The notes: a model not told the origin generated them from the letters alone. Counted from the first letter of the stretch, positions 34,668-43,802 are shown. The stretch: 64,000 bases of DNA from SbD1 sp039679945 (GCA_039679945.1 JBDKTY010000168.1:1-64000); one strand, 5' to 3'. Numbers and translations are program-made.

Positions 34668-36656
34668 ATGGAGAATTCACATCGTCATGGTACTTCTCTC
34701 ATTGCTAAACTGATTGATGAGCCACCTGTTGCAATCGATAACCCCGTCAAAATAGGGGACCTGACTTTCCGTGATGGTCATCAATCCCTTTTCGCCACCC
34801 GTGGAAGAACGGAAGATCTCCTTCCCATCGCAGAGGAAATGGAGAAGGTCGGGTACTGGTCCATGGAAGTATGGGGCGGAGCGACTTTCGATACGATGCA
34901 CCGGTTTCTCAATGAGGACCCGTGGGAAAGACCGCGCCAACTGAAAAAGTACCTCAAGAAGACCAAGCTGATGATGCTTCTGCGCGGCCAGAATCTCGTC
35001 GGATACCGCAACTACGCGGACGATATGGCCGAGGCGTTCGTCGATCGCGCATGCGCGAACGGCATTGAAGTTTTCAGAACATTCGATGCTCTCAACGACT
35101 TCCGGAACTTCGAAACGGTCATTAAACCGATCAAGAAGAACGGAATGCATTTTCAGGGCACCATTTCCTATTCGCTGACCGAACCCCGGATGGGCGGCGC
35201 CGTTTACAACCTGGAATACTGGGTCAAGAAAGCCAAACAGCTCGAGGATATGGGCGCGGATTCGTTCTGCATTAAGGATATGGCGGGCCTCATCGCTCCG
35301 TACGATGCCTATTACCTGGTGAAAGCGCTTAAAGAGAATGTGAAGCTCCCCATTCATCTCCACAGCCATTTCACCTCGGGTATGGCCGATCTGGCCCTTC
35401 TCAAGGCGATCGAAGCCGGCGTAGACATAGTCGATACCTGCCTGTCCCCCTGGGCCTACCGCAGCTCCCATCCGGCCATCGAACCGTTGGTCATGACCCT
35501 GCGGGCCACCAACAGGGACACCGGTTTTGACCTCCATCAGCTCGCCAAGTGCAGCGAGCACTTCGAGAAGGTTTCACCGAAGTACCGTCACCTGCTCGAT
35601 GACCGTATGTCCATCATCGACATTGGCGTCCTGCTCCATCAGACGCCTGGCGGTATGCTCTCCAACCTGATTAACCAGCTCCGCGACATGGGCGCCTCCG
35701 ACAAGCTCAACGACGTGTTCGCCGCCCTGCCCCGGGTTCGTAAAGAAATGGGCCAGGTACCCCTCGTCACGCCTACCAGCCAGATCGTCGGCATCCAGGC
35801 CGTTAACAACGTTCTTTTCGATACTCCGGAAGAACGCTACAAGATGATTTCCGCTCAGAGCAAGGACCTCTTCTTCGGCCTCTACGGTCACACACCAGTT
35901 CCCGTTGATCCCGAAATCCAGAAGAAGGCCCTTAAGGGCTATCCCAGAGGCGAGACTCCTTTCGCGGGACGTCCCGCGGAGATCCTCGAGCCCGAAATGC
36001 CCAAGAACCATGAGGATGTCAAAGGGTTGGCCAAGGACATCGACGACGTTCTCATTTACGGCATGTATCCCATGACCGGAAAACGCTTCCTCAACTGGAA
36101 GTACGGCAAGGAACCCGTTCCACCCGAAGTAATGCCAAAAACTCTGGAACAATGCGCCAAGGAAGCCGAACTGGTCAAGAAAGCCAAGGCCGGCTTGCTC
36201 GTCGAGAAGCCCAAGAAGGAAGTTCCCGAGAAGGGTGAAGGCGCGCGGCAGTTCAATGTGTTTGTTGATGGCGACTACTTCTCGGTCGATGTGGAAGCAA
36301 TCGGCGGCGCACCCATGATCACGGGCATTGCCCCGATCGCTCAGCCGGCAGCCGCTCCGAGACCTGCTCCCGCGGCAGCCCCCAGGCCCGCAGCAGCTCC
36401 CGCTGCTGCTCCCGCGGCAGCCCCCGCTGCCCCGATTGCCGGAGGCGCCAAGCTCGAAGCCCCCATGCCCGGCATGGTTATGCGGTACGCAGTGAAGGAA
36501 GGCGACCAGGTCAAGGAAGGCGACGTGGTCATGGTCCTTGAAGCCATGAAGATGGAAAACTCCATCCTCAGCCCCGCCAGCGGTACCGTAAAGCAGATTT
36601 GCTGCAAGGAAGGCCAGAGCGTACAGAAGGGTGATGTGCTCGCTGTAATCGGGTAG
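34668..36656 (+). CDS. biotin carboxyltransferase (5S + biotin-carrier fusion; pyruvate/oxaloacetate side of transcarboxylase)
   Basis: 662 residues. The carboxyltransferase TIM barrel (about 25-300) shows TFRDGHQSLFATRGRTEDLL, CIKDMAGL with the catalytic Lys, and metal-binding HLHSHFTSGMA; a helical domain follows to about 500. An Ala/Pro linker leads to a biotin carrier domain with EAMKMEN (biotinylated Lys near residue 628). Such proteins act in oxaloacetate decarboxylases, pyruvate carboxylases and methylmalonyl-CoA:pyruvate transcarboxylase. Beside malate dehydrogenase and methylmalonyl-CoA genes, transcarboxylase in propionate oxidation is the best reading; no acyl-CoA carboxyltransferase partner is in view. 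AAAGGAG sets the start at 34668. Confidence 0.88.
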   Translation: MENSHRHGTSLIAKLIDEPPVAIDNPVKIGDLTFRDGHQSLFATRGRTEDLLPIAEEMEKVGYWSMEVWGGATFDTMHRFLNEDPWERPRQLKKYLKKTKLMMLLRGQNLVGYRNYADDMAEAFVDRACANGIEVFRTFDALNDFRNFETVIKPIKKNGMHFQGTISYSLTEPRMGGAVYNLEYWVKKAKQLEDMGADSFCIKDMAGLIAPYDAYYLVKALKENVKLPIHLHSHFTSGMADLALLKAIEAGVDIVDTCLSPWAYRSSHPAIEPLVMTLRATNRDTGFDLHQLAKCSEHFEKVSPKYRHLLDDRMSIIDIGVLLHQTPGGMLSNLINQLRDMGASDKLNDVFAALPRVRKEMGQVPLVTPTSQIVGIQAVNNVLFDTPEERYKMISAQSKDLFFGLYGHTPVPVDPEIQKKALKGYPRGETPFAGRPAEILEPEMPKNHEDVKGLAKDIDDVLIYGMYPMTGKRFLNWKYGKEPVPPEVMPKTLEQCAKEAELVKKAKAGLLVEKPKKEVPEKGEGARQFNVFVDGDYFSVDVEAIGGAPMITGIAPIAQPAAAPRPAPAAAPRPAAAPAAAPAAAPAAPIAGGAKLEAPMPGMVMRYAVKEGDQVKEGDVVMVLEAMKMENSILSPASGTVKQICCKEGQSVQKGDVLAVIG

Positions 36657-36696
36657 TGAATATTTGATTTGAATCAGCCGAAGGAGGAGTAAGATA

Positions 36697-37683
36697 ATGG
36701 CCAAGAAACCGGTTCGTGTAGCTGTAACCGGCGCCGCCGGACAAATCGGCTACGCCCTGTTGTTCCGGATTGCGAGCGGTGAAATGCTGGGAAAAGACCA
36801 ACCGGTCATCCTGCAGATGTTGGAACTTCCGATCGATAAAGTTCAGGCCGCTCTCAAAGGCGTGATGATGGAACTGGAAGACTGCGCATTCCCGCTCCTG
36901 GCCGACATGGTCGGCACCGGCGACCCCAAGGTCGCCTTCAAGGATGCGGACTATGCCATGCTGGTTGGCGCCCGGCCTCGCGGCCCCGGAATGGAACGCA
37001 AGGACCTGCTGCTCGAAAACGCCAAGATCTTCATCGAGCAGGGCAAGGCAATGAATGCTGTCGCCTCTCGCGATATCCGCGTGATCGTTGTCGGAAACCC
37101 CGCCAACACCAACTCCTGGATCGCCATGAATTCAGCCCCGGATCTGCCGAAGGGCAATTTCACCGCGATGCTTCGCCTGGATCACAATCGCTCGCTTTCG
37201 CAGCTCGCGACCAAAACAGGCAAGCCGGTTGATTCCATCGAAAAAATGATCGTGTGGGGGAACCATTCGCCCACGATGTACCCGGATTACCGCTTTGCCA
37301 CAATCGACGGCAAGCCCGCTCCCCAAGTGGTAAATGACGAAGCCTGGTACAAGAACGAGTATATTCCCACGGTCGGGAAGCGCGGCGCCGCCATCATTAC
37401 CGCCCGCGGCCTGTCCTCCGCCGCTTCCGCGGCCAATGCCGCCATCTGTCATATGCGCGACTGGGCGCTGGGCACCAACGGCAAGTGGGTAACCATGGGT
37501 ATCCCGTCAGACGGCTCCTACGGCATTCCGGAAAACGTCATGTACGGTGTGCCCGTTATTTGTACTCCTGGTAAGTACGAGAGAGTGAAAGGCCTCGAGA
37601 TCGACGCCTTCTCGCGCGAGAAGATGGATTTCACTCTGAAGGAACTGCTCGAAGAGCAGGCCGGCGTTAAGGGCATGCTGTAG
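36697..37683 (+). CDS. mdh: malate dehydrogenase
   Basis: NAD-dependent conversion of malate to oxaloacetate. 328 residues: nucleotide-binding motif VTGAAGQIGYALLFRIASGEM, mobile loop GARPRGPGMERKDLL, VVGNPANTNSWI, and the catalytic His in IVWGNHSPTMYPD. This is the ~330-residue cytosolic/thermophile-type family. It lies 40 bp after the carboxyltransferase gene; in the propionate pathway it regenerates the oxaloacetate that donates carboxyl groups. Confidence 0.95.
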   Translation: MAKKPVRVAVTGAAGQIGYALLFRIASGEMLGKDQPVILQMLELPIDKVQAALKGVMMELEDCAFPLLADMVGTGDPKVAFKDADYAMLVGARPRGPGMERKDLLLENAKIFIEQGKAMNAVASRDIRVIVVGNPANTNSWIAMNSAPDLPKGNFTAMLRLDHNRSLSQLATKTGKPVDSIEKMIVWGNHSPTMYPDYRFATIDGKPAPQVVNDEAWYKNEYIPTVGKRGAAIITARGLSSAASAANAAICHMRDWALGTNGKWVTMGIPSDGSYGIPENVMYGVPVICTPGKYERVKGLEIDAFSREKMDFTLKELLEEQAGVKGML

Positions 37684-37807
37684 TCCACCGCCCAGGCCCG
37701 CCGGTTTTCCACATCCGGCGGGACCGCCCGAGCATCATCCCATCGGCCGGTTTCCCGGCTCGTGTGCGGGATGAGCGCGGGCAGCAGATAGATGCATTAG
37801 AACAGTA

Positions 37808-37845
37808 AAGAGGCGCTGTACCCCTGGTTCAGCGCCTCTTTTTTT
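37808..37845 (+). terminator. strong intrinsic terminator after mdh
   Basis: AAGAGGCGCTG pairs perfectly with CAGCGCCTCTT (11 bp) around an 11-nt loop, followed by a run of T. It ends the small protein-carboxyltransferase-mdh unit about 125 bp after the mdh stop. Confidence 0.94.
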
Positions 37846-38136
37846 CGGGGAACATCAGCCGGAGACTGGATCACTGTGCGTTGATCAGTTTCGCGCGCGA
37901 GAGGATGAAATGACTGGAGATGCGCTTCATCCGCCGCCGGGTGGGGCATAAGCTCCGCGCGCAGATGAAATTGTGTTTATTGAGGCATGTGCGGCCTATA
38001 CATGAATTATGCTCGCGAGTAAGCCGATGAAATCCGGGAGCACGTTGAGATTGAAGGCTATTCGTTCAGAGCGACCCTGTTTCGCTCATGCCAGACCACA
38101 TTCAAGATCGCATCAGAGGAATAAGTCAGGGGATTG

Positions 38137-38294
38137 AGGCGGGAGGCAGGCGCCTGTTCATCCGGATCAACCAACAGCTAACCCGCCGCTTCGCCGGCGT
38201 ATACATCAAGGCGCGTCATGCCGCGGGCATGTTCGCGACAGAACATAAGCCTTCCACTCTGACCATTTGGCCGGTCAGAAGTCGCCGCTCTTTC
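38137..38294 (-). pseudogene. decayed fragment of the multicopper oxidase gene
   Basis: About 155 bp match bases 595-751 of the intact oxidase gene at roughly 88 percent by direct comparison. The minus strand reads NGQSGRLMFCREHARGMTRLDVYAGEAAG, then a stop codon, then LLVDPDEQA. The copper-binding YHDHAYG has become CREHARG and the Tyr after EAAG is a stop, so it cannot work. No other part of the oxidase was found nearby. Neither 37846-38136 nor 38295-38451 holds a recognisable gene. Confidence 0.88.
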
Positions 38295-38451
38295 CGAGTC
38301 TGGAAGATTCCTGCCCGAACGCAAATTCTTATCAGTCATGTTCATGAACGATTCGAGGCGGCATCAACTGCCGCCCCGTCGCTGTTGTAATACATATTTT
38401 ATGGATGTCTGGGTGCTGATACTGGTGAGAAGCCGGTTCCGTTGTTTCCGA

Positions 38452-38634
38452 CTATTTCCTCGCCAGAGCTGAGAAGCGGATCTGGAAGTTCTTGATGTTG
38501 TTTTCATCATGCCGCAGGATGGCGATCTGAAACGCGTTTAGTTTTGCACAATCTCTGGCGCATTCTTCCTTGTTCTGGTCGATGTTTTCACATCTTCTGC
38601 ACGGACTTTCCACGGTTTTGATGAAGGGAATCAT
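38452..38634 (-). CDS. small Cys-rich protein, unknown function
   Basis: 60 residues with CRRCENIDQNKEECARDCAKLNAFQ, a CxxC...CxxxC arrangement that could bind zinc or a metal cluster, followed by a basic C-terminus. GAGGAG stands about 10 nt before the ATG, and a good promoter lies 60-90 bp upstream, which argues that this short frame is real. No family is recognised. Confidence 0.6.
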   Translation of the reverse strand: MIPFIKTVESPCRRCENIDQNKEECARDCAKLNAFQIAILRHDENNIKNFQIRFSALARK

Positions 38635-38694
38635 GCTCTTGTTTCTCCTCGGGAACAGAAAGAGTGAATTAAGTCAAGAATTGATGCGGGAGAC

Positions 38695-38724
38695 ATGATA
38701 GAACATCTTTTCACAATCTGTCAA
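38695..38724 (-). promoter_or_regulatory. sigma-70-type promoter of the small Cys-rich gene
   Basis: On the minus strand a consensus TTGACA (38719-38724), 18-bp spacer and TATCAT (38695-38700). It points at the 60-residue Cys-rich gene with a leader of about 55 nt. Confidence 0.65.
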
Positions 38725-39131
38725 GTCAATTTGTGAATGGAATGCAAACGGGATGAATGCCGGGAAGAGAACGATTTAGGCCAGAAGACAGTCTCCGGCC
38801 ATAATCCCTGTTTGCGCGATGGATTGTCCGGGTTGGCTCTCGGGAATACTCGGCCGCTGTAATATTTTGTTGAACGAAGTTGCGACTGCATTTACTATTT
38901 TTCACGATCTCCATGTCAATTGCTGTTGCGTCCAAAAGCACTTGCTGGTATAGGATGGAGTGTAACTCAACTTTCTATCCTCTCCACTGTTGCGGCCAGG
39001 AGGACGAGGTAGTGCTGTAGATTCTAACCCTATCTCCTTATTCCCTTCAGGTTCATTTTTCCGCGTGCATCTTTTAGCGAAAGATGGCCAAGGGCGTCGA
39101 ACTGTGTTGCTGTTCGTGCATTTTTTAACAG

Positions 39132-39157
39132 AATCCGCTGTGGCAACCAGCGGGATT
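39132..39157 (+). promoter_or_regulatory. hairpin in the leader of the methylmalonyl-CoA mutase gene
   Basis: AATCCGCTG pairs with CAGCGGGATT around TGGCAAC, with one bulged base, ending about 22 nt before the ribosome site. No T-tract follows. It may affect translation or RNA stability. The remaining 38725-39131 shows no gene, and no cobalamin-riboswitch features were recognised. Confidence 0.3.
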
Positions 39158-39189
39158 TCGTGTGGATCTTTGCGTTGAGGAGGGTACGT

Positions 39190-40869
39190 ATGTTTGATGA
39201 AAAGGTACTACAGAAAATTCAAGCTGGTAAAGAGAACTGGGATAAGGGACCTGTTGCGAAAACACTGTCGAAGTCGCCCGAAGCTAAACCTGTTTTCACC
39301 ACAATTTCCGGTACACCGGTCGAACGGCTCTATACTCCTCTGGACGTGAAAGGACTGGATTACGACCGTGACCTGGGCTTCCCGGGCACTTTTCCGTTCA
39401 CCCGCGGTGTTCAGCCCACGATGTACCGCGGCCGTTACTGGACGATGCGCCAGTACGCCGGTTTTGGAAATGCCAAGGAGACAAACGCCCGGTACCGCTA
39501 CTTGCTTCAGCAGGGCCAGACTGGTTTGAGCGTTGCCTTCCAGCTTCCGACTCAGGCCGGCTATGACAGCGACCATCCGCTTTCCATGGGTGAAGTCGGT
39601 AAGGTGGGCGTCGCGATCGACCATATTGATGACATGAAAATCCTCTTTAACGGCATTCCCCTGGACAAGGTCACCACCTCCATGACCATGAATGCCCCGG
39701 CCGGCGTCCTTCTTTCCATGTACCTGGCAATCGCCCAGGAACAGGGTGTTCCCTGGGACAAAGTCGGCGGTACCGTACAGAACGATGTTTTGAAGGAAAT
39801 CATCTGCCGCGGCCAGTATATTTACCCTCCCAAGCAGACGATGCGCCTGACGGTGGACCTCATCGAATTCTGCCAGAAGAATGTTCCCCGCTGGAACTCC
39901 ATCAGCATCAGCGGATATCACATCCGTGAATCGGGATCGACAGCCGCGCAGGAAATGGCGTTCACGATCGCCGACGGCATTGCCTACGCCCAGGCTTGTA
40001 TCGATCGTGGCATGCCTGTTGACACGTTTGCACCGCGCCTGAGCTTCTTCTTCAACGCTTTCACCAACGTGCTGGAAGAAGTCGCCAAGTTCCGCGCCGG
40101 CCGCAGATATTGGGCAAAGGTCATGAGAGACCGGTTCAAGGCAAAAGATCCGCGGTCCATGATGCTGCGCTACCACGTACAGACCGGCGGCGTCACGCTG
40201 ACCGCTCAGCAGCCGCTCAACAACATCGTCCGTGTTGGTCTGCAGACCTATGCCACGGCACTTGGCGGCGGTCAGTCACTGCACACCAACTCCTATGACG
40301 AAGCCCTGTGTCTGCCCACGCAGCAGGCGGTTACCGTGGCCCTCCGCACACAGCAGATCATCGCGGAAGAAAGCGGCGCCACCGATACTATCGATCCGCT
40401 GGCGGGTTGCTACTATGTCGAGCACATGACCGACAAGATCGAAGGCGAAATTGATGAGTACATCAAGAAGATCGACGCGATAGGCGGAACGCTGACCGCT
40501 ATCGAGCAGGGTTATATCCAGAAGGAAATCCAGAACAGCTCCTACAGGTTCCAGAAAGAAATCGAGAACAACGAACGCGTCTATGTCGGCATCAACAAGT
40601 ACACCATGGAAGAGCCTCCTCCAACTGGTCTTCTCAAGGTAGATATGTCCGTTGGTGTGGAAAAGACCGCCGAACTCAAGAAGTTCCGAGCCGCGAGAGA
40701 CCAGGCAAAGTGGAAAGCAGCCCTTGACAAGTTGCGCCAGGTTTCCCAGACCGATGAAAATGTAATACCGTATGTTATTGAAGCCGTGAAAGCCAAGGCG
40801 ACCGTCGGGGAAGTCTGCGATGTTTGGCGCGACGTCTACGGCGAATATCGGCCCAAAGAGTTTGTATAA
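39190..40869 (+). CDS. methylmalonyl-CoA mutase, catalytic (large) subunit
   Basis: 559 residues, the substrate-binding TIM barrel only. Visible are the N-terminal LYTPLDVKGLDYDRDLGFPGTFPFTRG, YAGFGNAKETNARYRYLL, MTMNAPAGVLLSMYLAIAQEQG, and HVQTGGVTLTAQQPLNNIVRVG. It interconverts methylmalonyl-CoA and succinyl-CoA with adenosylcobalamin, which is carried by the separate small subunit encoded next. GGAGGG precedes the ATG at 39190. Split mutases are common in anaerobes and archaea. Confidence 0.95.
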   Translation: MFDEKVLQKIQAGKENWDKGPVAKTLSKSPEAKPVFTTISGTPVERLYTPLDVKGLDYDRDLGFPGTFPFTRGVQPTMYRGRYWTMRQYAGFGNAKETNARYRYLLQQGQTGLSVAFQLPTQAGYDSDHPLSMGEVGKVGVAIDHIDDMKILFNGIPLDKVTTSMTMNAPAGVLLSMYLAIAQEQGVPWDKVGGTVQNDVLKEIICRGQYIYPPKQTMRLTVDLIEFCQKNVPRWNSISISGYHIRESGSTAAQEMAFTIADGIAYAQACIDRGMPVDTFAPRLSFFFNAFTNVLEEVAKFRAGRRYWAKVMRDRFKAKDPRSMMLRYHVQTGGVTLTAQQPLNNIVRVGLQTYATALGGGQSLHTNSYDEALCLPTQQAVTVALRTQQIIAEESGATDTIDPLAGCYYVEHMTDKIEGEIDEYIKKIDAIGGTLTAIEQGYIQKEIQNSSYRFQKEIENNERVYVGINKYTMEEPPPTGLLKVDMSVGVEKTAELKKFRAARDQAKWKAALDKLRQVSQTDENVIPYVIEAVKAKATVGEVCDVWRDVYGEYRPKEFV

Positions 40870-40928
40870 TCCGGCTTGAGACCAACAGGTTAAGCAACTG
40901 CTATTGCTATATATCGGAGGGAAATTTT

Positions 40929-41327
40929 ATGGCCAGAAAAATTAAAATGATCATGGCAAAACCCGGTCTTGACGGTCACGACCGAGGCGCCAAGCTCCTA
41001 GCTAGAGTCTTTGCCGAGGCAGGGATGGAAGTCGTCTATACCGGGCTCCGCCAGACACCTGAAATGATCGTCGCCGCAGCCGAACAGGAAGATGCCGATG
41101 TTGTCGGCCTCAGCAGCCTTTCGGGCGTTCACAACTATTTCTTTCCACGAGTCGTGGAGTTGCTGAAGCAAAAGGGACTCAGCGACGTTCTGCTCGTCGG
41201 TGGAGGAATCATTCCGGAAGAAGATTATGACGGACTGAAAAAAGCCGGCATGAACGCCATTTTTGGTCCCGGCACGCCGACCAAGGACATTGTTTCCTTT
41301 ATTGAGTCGAATGTCCGGAAACGCTAA
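40929..41327 (+). CDS. methylmalonyl-CoA mutase, B12-binding (small) subunit
   Basis: 132 residues with the base-off cobalamin motif DGHDRGAK (DxHxxG; the His ligates cobalt), then SLSGVHNYFFPRV and GGGIIPEEDY. It corresponds to the C-terminal domain of one-chain mutases and must associate with the catalytic subunit encoded 59 bp upstream. GGAGGG precedes the ATG at 40929; longer starts lack a ribosome site. Confidence 0.95.
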   Translation: MARKIKMIMAKPGLDGHDRGAKLLARVFAEAGMEVVYTGLRQTPEMIVAAAEQEDADVVGLSSLSGVHNYFFPRVVELLKQKGLSDVLLVGGGIIPEEDYDGLKKAGMNAIFGPGTPTKDIVSFIESNVRKR

Positions 41328-41656
41328 CAGCAACAGGCGCTACTAACAGGAGGGCGGGATATTACCCGCTGACCGGACCAAACTCCTTCCAAGCTATGGG
41401 ACCCATCCGCGACCAGCGGGTGGGTTCCGAGTATTTCCAGCCCGCCTCTTTTGCCGGTTTTCCTGCCCTCGCTTGAGCGGGAGGGTATTCATCTGAACGG
41501 GAAGCCGGCAGGTAATACTCTGCCCTGATGGCTTGCTTTCAGCAAGGGATCACCGAGGGAGCCCCGCGTTCGAATTCTCGGCGCGCCCTCCGGTCGGCAT
41601 CTATCCGGAGCTGCCCTGCCTGCAAAGCATACGGCTGTGAAAGGAATTAAACTATA
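41328..41656. other. gene-free interval between mutase small subunit and meaB
   Basis: No coding region is supported. It contains one copy of the 14-mer ATTTCCAGCCCGCC (41433-41446), which recurs twice near 50.3 kb, and a tRNA T-loop-like GTTCGAATTCTCGG near 41570 without a cloverleaf. No clear promoter or terminator is seen. Confidence 0.6.
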
Positions 41657-42634
41657 ATGTCCGTTGATTATGCGACCCAAGTCCTGGAAGGCTCTCCGCG
41701 CGCAGCCGCTCGACTCATCTCATGGCTCGAGGATGAAGACGAGAGAGCTTATGATTCGATGGCCAAGCTTTACCACCACACCGGAAACGCCTACATTATC
41801 GGAATCACCGGATCGCCGGGCGCCGGGAAGAGCACACTCACCGACAAGCTGGCTCGAATAATACGAAAAAGCGGTTTGAAGGTGGGCATCATCGCTGTTG
41901 ATCCCTCAAGCCCGTTTACCGGCGGCGCTCTGCTGGGGGACCGGGTCCGCATGAGTGAATTAAGCAACGATCCGGACATTTACATCCGCAGCATGGCAAC
42001 CAGGGGTTTCCTCGGTGGAATGGCCAAGGCAACCAGCGATGTGGTTAAAGTCCTCGATGCGCTGGGTAAGGACATTATTATTATCGAGACCGTCGGAGTC
42101 GGTCAGGACGAAATCGATATCATCGGTATTGCCGACACGACTTGCCTGATCCTGGTACCCGGTCTCGGAGATTCCATCCAGAGCATGAAGGCCGGCATCA
42201 TGGAAATCGCCGATGTATTCGTGGTGAACAAGGCGGATAAAGTTGGCGCGGACCAGCTTTGCGCCGAAATCTGCGGCCGGATTGAAATAGATGCCCACAT
42301 CAAGCCAACCGACTGGACTCCTCCGGTACAGCAGTGCGTGGCGGTGGAGGACATTGGCGTCAAGGAATTTTGGCAGGCCATCGAAAGCCACCGCAGCTTC
42401 CTGCAGGAATCAGGAAAATTCCAAGTGAAGAGACGCGAGCGGATTTACCAGGAAACACTGCGGATGATCCACGGTGAACTCTTCAAGGCGGTCCGCGAGT
42501 TCATGCAGGAAAGCGGCAAGCTCGACCGCGCGGTCGAGGATATACAGAGCAGGAAGAGAGACCCCTATAGTCTGATGCGCACCGTAGTCAGTGAATGGCT
42601 TTCCATTCCCAATTTGCACAAGGAGGCGTCATGA
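41657..42634 (+). CDS. meaB: methylmalonyl-CoA mutase-associated GTPase MeaB
   Basis: 325 residues. G1 motif TGSPGAGKSTL, VDPSSPFTGGALLGDRVRM, ATRGFLGGMAKAT, ETVGVGQDEIDI and NKADKVGADQL are characteristic of MeaB/ArgK G-proteins. It gates adenosylcobalamin delivery to methylmalonyl-CoA mutase and protects the enzyme from inactivation. The stop overlaps the epimerase start (ATGA), linking the two genes. Confidence 0.95.
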   Translation: MSVDYATQVLEGSPRAAARLISWLEDEDERAYDSMAKLYHHTGNAYIIGITGSPGAGKSTLTDKLARIIRKSGLKVGIIAVDPSSPFTGGALLGDRVRMSELSNDPDIYIRSMATRGFLGGMAKATSDVVKVLDALGKDIIIIETVGVGQDEIDIIGIADTTCLILVPGLGDSIQSMKAGIMEIADVFVVNKADKVGADQLCAEICGRIEIDAHIKPTDWTPPVQQCVAVEDIGVKEFWQAIESHRSFLQESGKFQVKRRERIYQETLRMIHGELFKAVREFMQESGKLDRAVEDIQSRKRDPYSLMRTVVSEWLSIPNLHKEAS

Positions 42635-43032
42635 AGGTACTCAAGGTTGACCATATCGGTATCGCTGTTAACAGCATCGAAGAGTGCAAGAAACTCTATT
42701 CCGAAGTTCTGGGACTGACACACCTCGGCAACGAGACGGTCGCCGAGCAGAAGGTAACCACCGCTTTCTTCCCCGTGGGAGATGCGGAAATCGAACTCCT
42801 GGAATCCACCGCGCCCGACGGCCCGATCGCGAAGTTCCTGGAAGCCAAGGGACAAGGCGTCCAACACATAGCTTTCCGCGTGGAAAACATCGAGGAAGCC
42901 CTTGCCGAACTGAAGGCGAAGGGAATCAGGCTTATAGACGAAAAGCCGAGGAAAGGGGCAGGCGGGGCAAAAATCGCTTTCCTGCATCCCAAGTCAACTT
43001 TTGGAGTTCTCGTGGAGCTTTCCCAGAGATAG
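42631..43032 (+). CDS. mce: methylmalonyl-CoA epimerase
   Basis: 133 residues, a glyoxalase/VOC fold with metal ligands in VDHIGIAV (His), GVQHIAFRVENI (His) and FGVLVELSQ (Glu). It interconverts the R and S forms of methylmalonyl-CoA, joining the carboxylation product to the mutase. GGAGG precedes the ATG at 42631, which overlaps the meaB stop. Confidence 0.95.
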   Translation: MKVLKVDHIGIAVNSIEECKKLYSEVLGLTHLGNETVAEQKVTTAFFPVGDAEIELLESTAPDGPIAKFLEAKGQGVQHIAFRVENIEEALAELKAKGIRLIDEKPRKGAGGAKIAFLHPKSTFGVLVELSQR

Positions 43033-43065
43033 CGATACCGAGGCTCACACATACTGGAAATGGGA

Positions 43066-43097
43066 AGGGGCGTGTGTTTTCACGCCTCTTTTCTTTT
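43066..43097 (+). terminator. intrinsic terminator after the epimerase gene
   Basis: AGGGGCGTG/CACGCCTCT forms a 9-bp stem (one G-U pair) around TGTTTT, followed by a T-rich tract. It ends the mutase-MeaB-epimerase transcript and lies just before the convergent dedA-type gene. Confidence 0.88.
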
Positions 43098-43104
43098 GGG
43101 ACCG

Positions 43105-43725
43105 CTATCCCTCGATTGCGGGCGCCTTTTTATAACGTGACCTGATGAATACTATGACCGCGATCGCGAGAACCGCCAGGACAACGATATCGAGTTGATG
43201 GGAGTAGGTCTGGACCACACGCCAGTGTTCGCGCAGATACATCCCGCAAACCAGCAGAAACGAATTCCAGATGGTTGCGCCCACCAGCGTCACCGCCAGG
43301 AATTGTGGAAACGGCATCCTGCCCATCCCGGCAGGTATCGAGATGAGGTGCCGAACCACTGGAATAAAACGGCTGATGAATAGCGTAAGCGCACCGCCTC
43401 GCCGGTTAAAGAAATGCTCGGTGCGCTCGAGATCGTGCCGGTTCAGCAACAGGTACTTTCCAAGCTTGAGTACCACTGGCTTTCCACCGTAATACCCCAT
43501 GACGTATGACAGCGATGAGCCGATTATCGAACCAAGACTGGTCGCGGCAATTGCCAACCCGAGGCTCCATTTCCCATCGGCCACGAGAAAACCGACAAAA
43601 GGCATCACAGCCTCGCTGGGTATGGGAAATATCATACTCTCAAGGGCCATCAGGAATCCGGCGCCGAAATACCCGGTCTTTTCAAGACATGCAATTGCAA
43701 AGCCTATCACAGCGTTGGTAAGCAT
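43105..43725 (-). CDS. DedA family membrane protein
   Basis: 206 residues with several membrane helices and DedA signatures: ESMIFPIPSEAVMPFVGFLV, GSIIGSSLSYVMGYYGGKP, and FISRFIPVVRHLISIPAGMGRM. DedA/SNARE-associated proteins include undecaprenyl-phosphate and phospholipid flippases. A related TVP38-type protein is encoded 77 bp upstream on the same strand. Confidence 0.92.
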   Translation of the reverse strand: MLTNAVIGFAIACLEKTGYFGAGFLMALESMIFPIPSEAVMPFVGFLVADGKWSLGLAIAATSLGSIIGSSLSYVMGYYGGKPVVLKLGKYLLLNRHDLERTEHFFNRRGGALTLFISRFIPVVRHLISIPAGMGRMPFPQFLAVTLVGATIWNSFLLVCGMYLREHWRVVQTYSHQLDIVVLAVLAIAVIVFIRSRYKKAPAIEG

Positions 43726-43802
43726 TCTGAGCTTCGCTCCCAGCCGGCTAAATGACTCCCGGCGGTTGGAAAGTAAACGGATTCAAGGAGTTTCTGTCGA
43801 AA

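Noticed and set aside
39048..39064. 15-base match GTTCATTTTTCCGCG also present near 2217
   Set aside because: About two such matches are expected by chance in a window of this size, and the flanks do not align.
38725..39189. Possible cobalamin riboswitch before the B12-dependent mutase
   Set aside because: No B12-box-like sequence or multi-helix arrangement was recognised; only one bulged hairpin is present.
41540..41600. tRNA-like 3' end (GTTCGAATTCTCGG)
   Set aside because: No matching acceptor, D or anticodon stems could be folded upstream.
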